Of a stretch of DNA of 8,492 nt, positions 7,016 through 8,492 are shown piece by piece; positions within the stretch are counted from its first letter, which is position 1, and each line of letters starts with the position of its first letter. The stretch is from an uncultured Collinsella sp. (GTDB lineage Bacteria > Actinomycetota > Coriobacteriia > Coriobacteriales > Coriobacteriaceae). The stretch lies in the NCBI GenBank assembly GCA_902494605.1, contig CABUUG010000078.1:1-8492 (forward strand). The letters run 5' to 3'. Below the pieces are notes generated by a model. The model was given only the letters and a program-made list of their open reading frames with translations. It made no database searches and was not told the DNA's origin. Position numbers and translations under genes: made by a program.

Positions 7016-8032
7016 TTATTTGCTGGGCTGATTCTTAAGCAGCTCTCCAAGACGTATGCCGTTCTTGTTTTTCCAATCATATTTGCCATTGCTACTGCGG
7101 CCAAATACAAATGCCGAGGCAGCTGAGGGGCTGCTGAAAACAAGATCTTTTGTCAGCACATTGTTTTCGTCGATGAAATTTTGCTCTTGGGCTCGACGTT
7201 TGGGAACTGATGCGGGGCAAGTTGCAGTGATATCGGGGCTAATCTCACTTCCCGCTTTGAGGGTATAGCCGATGCCCTCGGAATAAACGCAAGTTGCTGT
7301 GACGCCTTTGGAGTGCGCTTTAAGTGTAAGGCCATCGATTTCGCTGAGTACTGCTGTTTCCTCTTCGGCGATATCTGCTGCTGCCTCATATTCGTTTTCA
7401 TCGTCCATCATGTTAATTTTGCCACTGAGGATGGGTTTGGAGGCATTGAAGATTTTGTCTGCGAGCCAGGTTGCTATGCATGTCTCGACATAAGTGTAGT
7501 CGCTATCGCTTGCCTTTGATAACGTATCTACCAATCTGGGCAAAATACCTTCTAGGCCATTGTACTCGAGAATGTTATGCCAGATTTTGCTTGGAGCTTC
7601 GTCTGGGTCGTTGTTATAAGAGCTTGCGTCTCCTGTATGCAGGAGTTCCTTTTCGGCCTTATCCTGACTGTTCCAAAAGACCGGGATACATAAGCCCCTA
7701 TTGTTGGGTTTAATGCTAAAGAAATGATATTCATGACGGCAAAGCTCACTATTAATGTAGTTAGGAGTTACGAAAGCTAAGAACATGTCTGAATCCGTGA
7801 TGGCGCTTTCGACTTTGTCCATCCACTTTTCGCCGTAATCGATGGAGTCGATGTCCAGAAATTCTTTGGCATAAAAGTTCGTTTCGGGAAAGTACTTTTT
7901 GTCTGAATTAAGCAAGGAAAAAGTCTTTTTCACAATTCGAACGAGATGGTTGTAGAGGTTGTCGTCACGTTTGTAGCTGATGAAGACGTTGATTGGTTTT
8001 TTGTCATTGTGAATTGCGATTTTATCGGACAT
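7016..8032 (-). CDS. TIR domain protein with C-terminal DUF4357-like domain
   Basis: Residues 14 to about 125 form a TIR domain: NVFISYKRDD (15-24) is the first strand and box 1, DYGEKWMDKVESAI (65-78) is the middle helix, and MFLAFVTPNYINSELCRHE (83-101) ends in E101, the candidate catalytic glutamate of NAD-cleaving TIRs. Residues about 125-200 are unassigned, then an acidic linker (about 205-233). The C-terminus (about 250-335) matches my memory of DUF4357: YTLKAGSE, then FSSPSAASAF (299-308), GRSSNG (311-316) and a DWK motif with W320. DUF4357 usually follows nuclease or restriction domains. There is no signal peptide, so it is cytoplasmic. The start has GGAAGGA just upstream. The product probably acts as a defence effector that depletes NAD or makes a signal nucleotide, inferred from family. 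The gene's 5' part is AT-rich (33% G+C in row 7861-7920), suggesting transfer. Confidence 0.88.
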   Translation of the reverse strand: MSDKIAIHNDKKPINVFISYKRDDNLYNHLVRIVKKTFSLLNSDKKYFPETNFYAKEFLDIDSIDYGEKWMDKVESAITDSDMFLAFVTPNYINSELCRHEYHFFSIKPNNRGLCIPVFWNSQDKAEKELLHTGDASSYNNDPDEAPSKIWHNILEYNGLEGILPRLVDTLSKASDSDYTYVETCIATWLADKIFNASKPILSGKINMMDDENEYEAAADIAEEETAVLSEIDGLTLKAHSKGVTATCVYSEGIGYTLKAGSEISPDITATCPASVPKRRAQEQNFIDENNVLTKDLVFSSPSAASAFVFGRSSNGKYDWKNKNGIRLGELLKNQPSK

Positions 8033-8037
8033 AGCTT

Positions 8038-8044
8038 TCCTTCC
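8038..8044 (-). promoter_or_regulatory. Ribosome binding site for the TIR gene
   Basis: Read on the minus strand, GGAAGGA ends 5 bases before the ATG at 8032. The gap to the upstream gene's stop is only 36 bases, so the TIR gene is likely translated from a shared transcript. Confidence 0.65.
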
Positions 8045-8068
8045 AAATGTGATTTAGGGGTTGAACGA

Positions 8069-8492
8069 TTATTTGACAATGCTGCCCTTGGCGATGCGGG
8101 CTGAGAGGGCGACGATGATTCGGTCGTAGGCGTAGACGTCTTTTCCTAGCAGGAACCCGCGGGCGCCGAGTACGTCGTTGTTGGATGTCATGTAGGCGTG
8201 ACGCATGAGGATGTCGGACTTGCGAACGCCTTCGGCCCCACTCTTGTTGGCCTTGCCGCTCAGGAACGCATCGACGGCTGCTGCACGCATACGCTGCTCG
8301 CGTTCCTGTTCGATGGTGCCGTGCCCCAGTTCGGTCATGCCCGTTGCCCGGCAATAGGCAAGCCAACGATCGTGTTCCATGTCTCCTAAACGACAAATAA
8401 GGTTGAATTCCTCGCGGTTCTTCTGCTCGTTGGCATCGAACTCGGCTTTGGTGGCTGCGTCGGGAACGACGGAGCTTAATATCGCATTGGCA
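8069..8492 (-). CDS. C-terminal part of a possible RyR-domain protein, 5' end outside the window
   Basis: The frame is open from the window edge to the TAA at 8069-8071, giving 140 visible residues. LGDMEHDRWLAYCRATGM (visible residues about 35-52) resembles the opening L-A-x-x-EH-x-RW-x-x-x-x-x-x-GW of RyR domains. The end (DVYAYDRIIVALSARIAKG) resembles their closing D-R-x-x-V-x-x-L-P-x-x-x-x-x-x-G pattern. Between them a stretch of some 45 residues is longer than usual and the HP-x-L-V-P-Y core is only loosely present (RHAYMTSNNDVL), so the call is tentative. The Met at 8380 has AGGAG only two bases upstream, and the frame continues sensibly before it, so it is probably internal. RyR domains occur in prokaryotic nucleotide-signalling and conflict proteins. 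The 36-base gap to the TIR gene on the same strand suggests an operon in which this product is a sensor or partner for the TIR effector. Confidence 0.6.
   Translation of the reverse strand, partial: ANAILSSVVPDAATKAEFDANEQKNREEFNLICRLGDMEHDRWLAYCRATGMTELGHGTIEQEREQRMRAAAVDAFLSGKANKSGAEGVRKSDILMRHAYMTSNNDVLGARGFLLGKDVYAYDRIIVALSARIAKGSIVK

Noticed and set aside
8022..8396. Minus-strand open frame of 124 codons overlapping the RyR-like gene
   Set aside because: It is in a shifted frame with Arg/His-rich low-complexity translation, and it overlaps both the RyR-like gene and the TIR start.

Overview
The base composition (mostly 50-62% G+C by hand count of sample rows), the strong ribosome-binding sites and the codon use suggest an actinobacterium, plausibly a gut Coriobacteriia such as Collinsella. 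This is an inference from style and protein flavour, not from a marker gene. The window holds two gene blocks that converge on a shared strong terminator at about 6971-7005.

Left block, plus strand (1-6920): a likely five-gene operon. It starts with a serine/threonine kinase with about six C-terminal membrane segments, whose 5' end lies outside the window. A 99-base gap with two hairpins follows. Four closely spaced genes (gaps of 18-27 bases) come next: a 208-aa protein with a disordered N-terminus and a compact beta-rich C-terminal domain; a 413-aa membrane protein with a repeated QERLxRL motif in its N-terminal tail; and two paralogous single-pass membrane proteins. Each paralogue has a short cytoplasmic tail, one transmembrane helix, a stalk, an EF-hand-like calcium loop and an irregular leucine-rich-repeat domain predicted to lie outside the cell. 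The set looks like an uncharacterised kinase-centred envelope signalling system: calcium/LRR domains outside, disordered tails and a kinase inside. I do not recognise it as a named system.

The 413-aa membrane protein gene is a composition mosaic. From about position 4205 to its stop the G+C content rises to 70-75% in sampled rows with nearly complete G/C at third codon positions, while its first half and both flanks are ordinary. This suggests recombination that replaced its C-terminal domain.

Right block, minus strand (7016-8492): two genes read leftward. The upstream one, cut by the window edge, has a motif and C-terminal pattern resembling a RyR domain. The downstream one encodes a TIR domain fused to a C-terminal DUF4357-like domain. 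This pair looks like a small conflict/defence module, and the start of the TIR gene is AT-rich compared with the rest of the window, consistent with horizontal acquisition. No tRNA, rRNA, CRISPR array, insertion sequence or phage integrase was seen, and no stretch over 300 bases lacks a gene.
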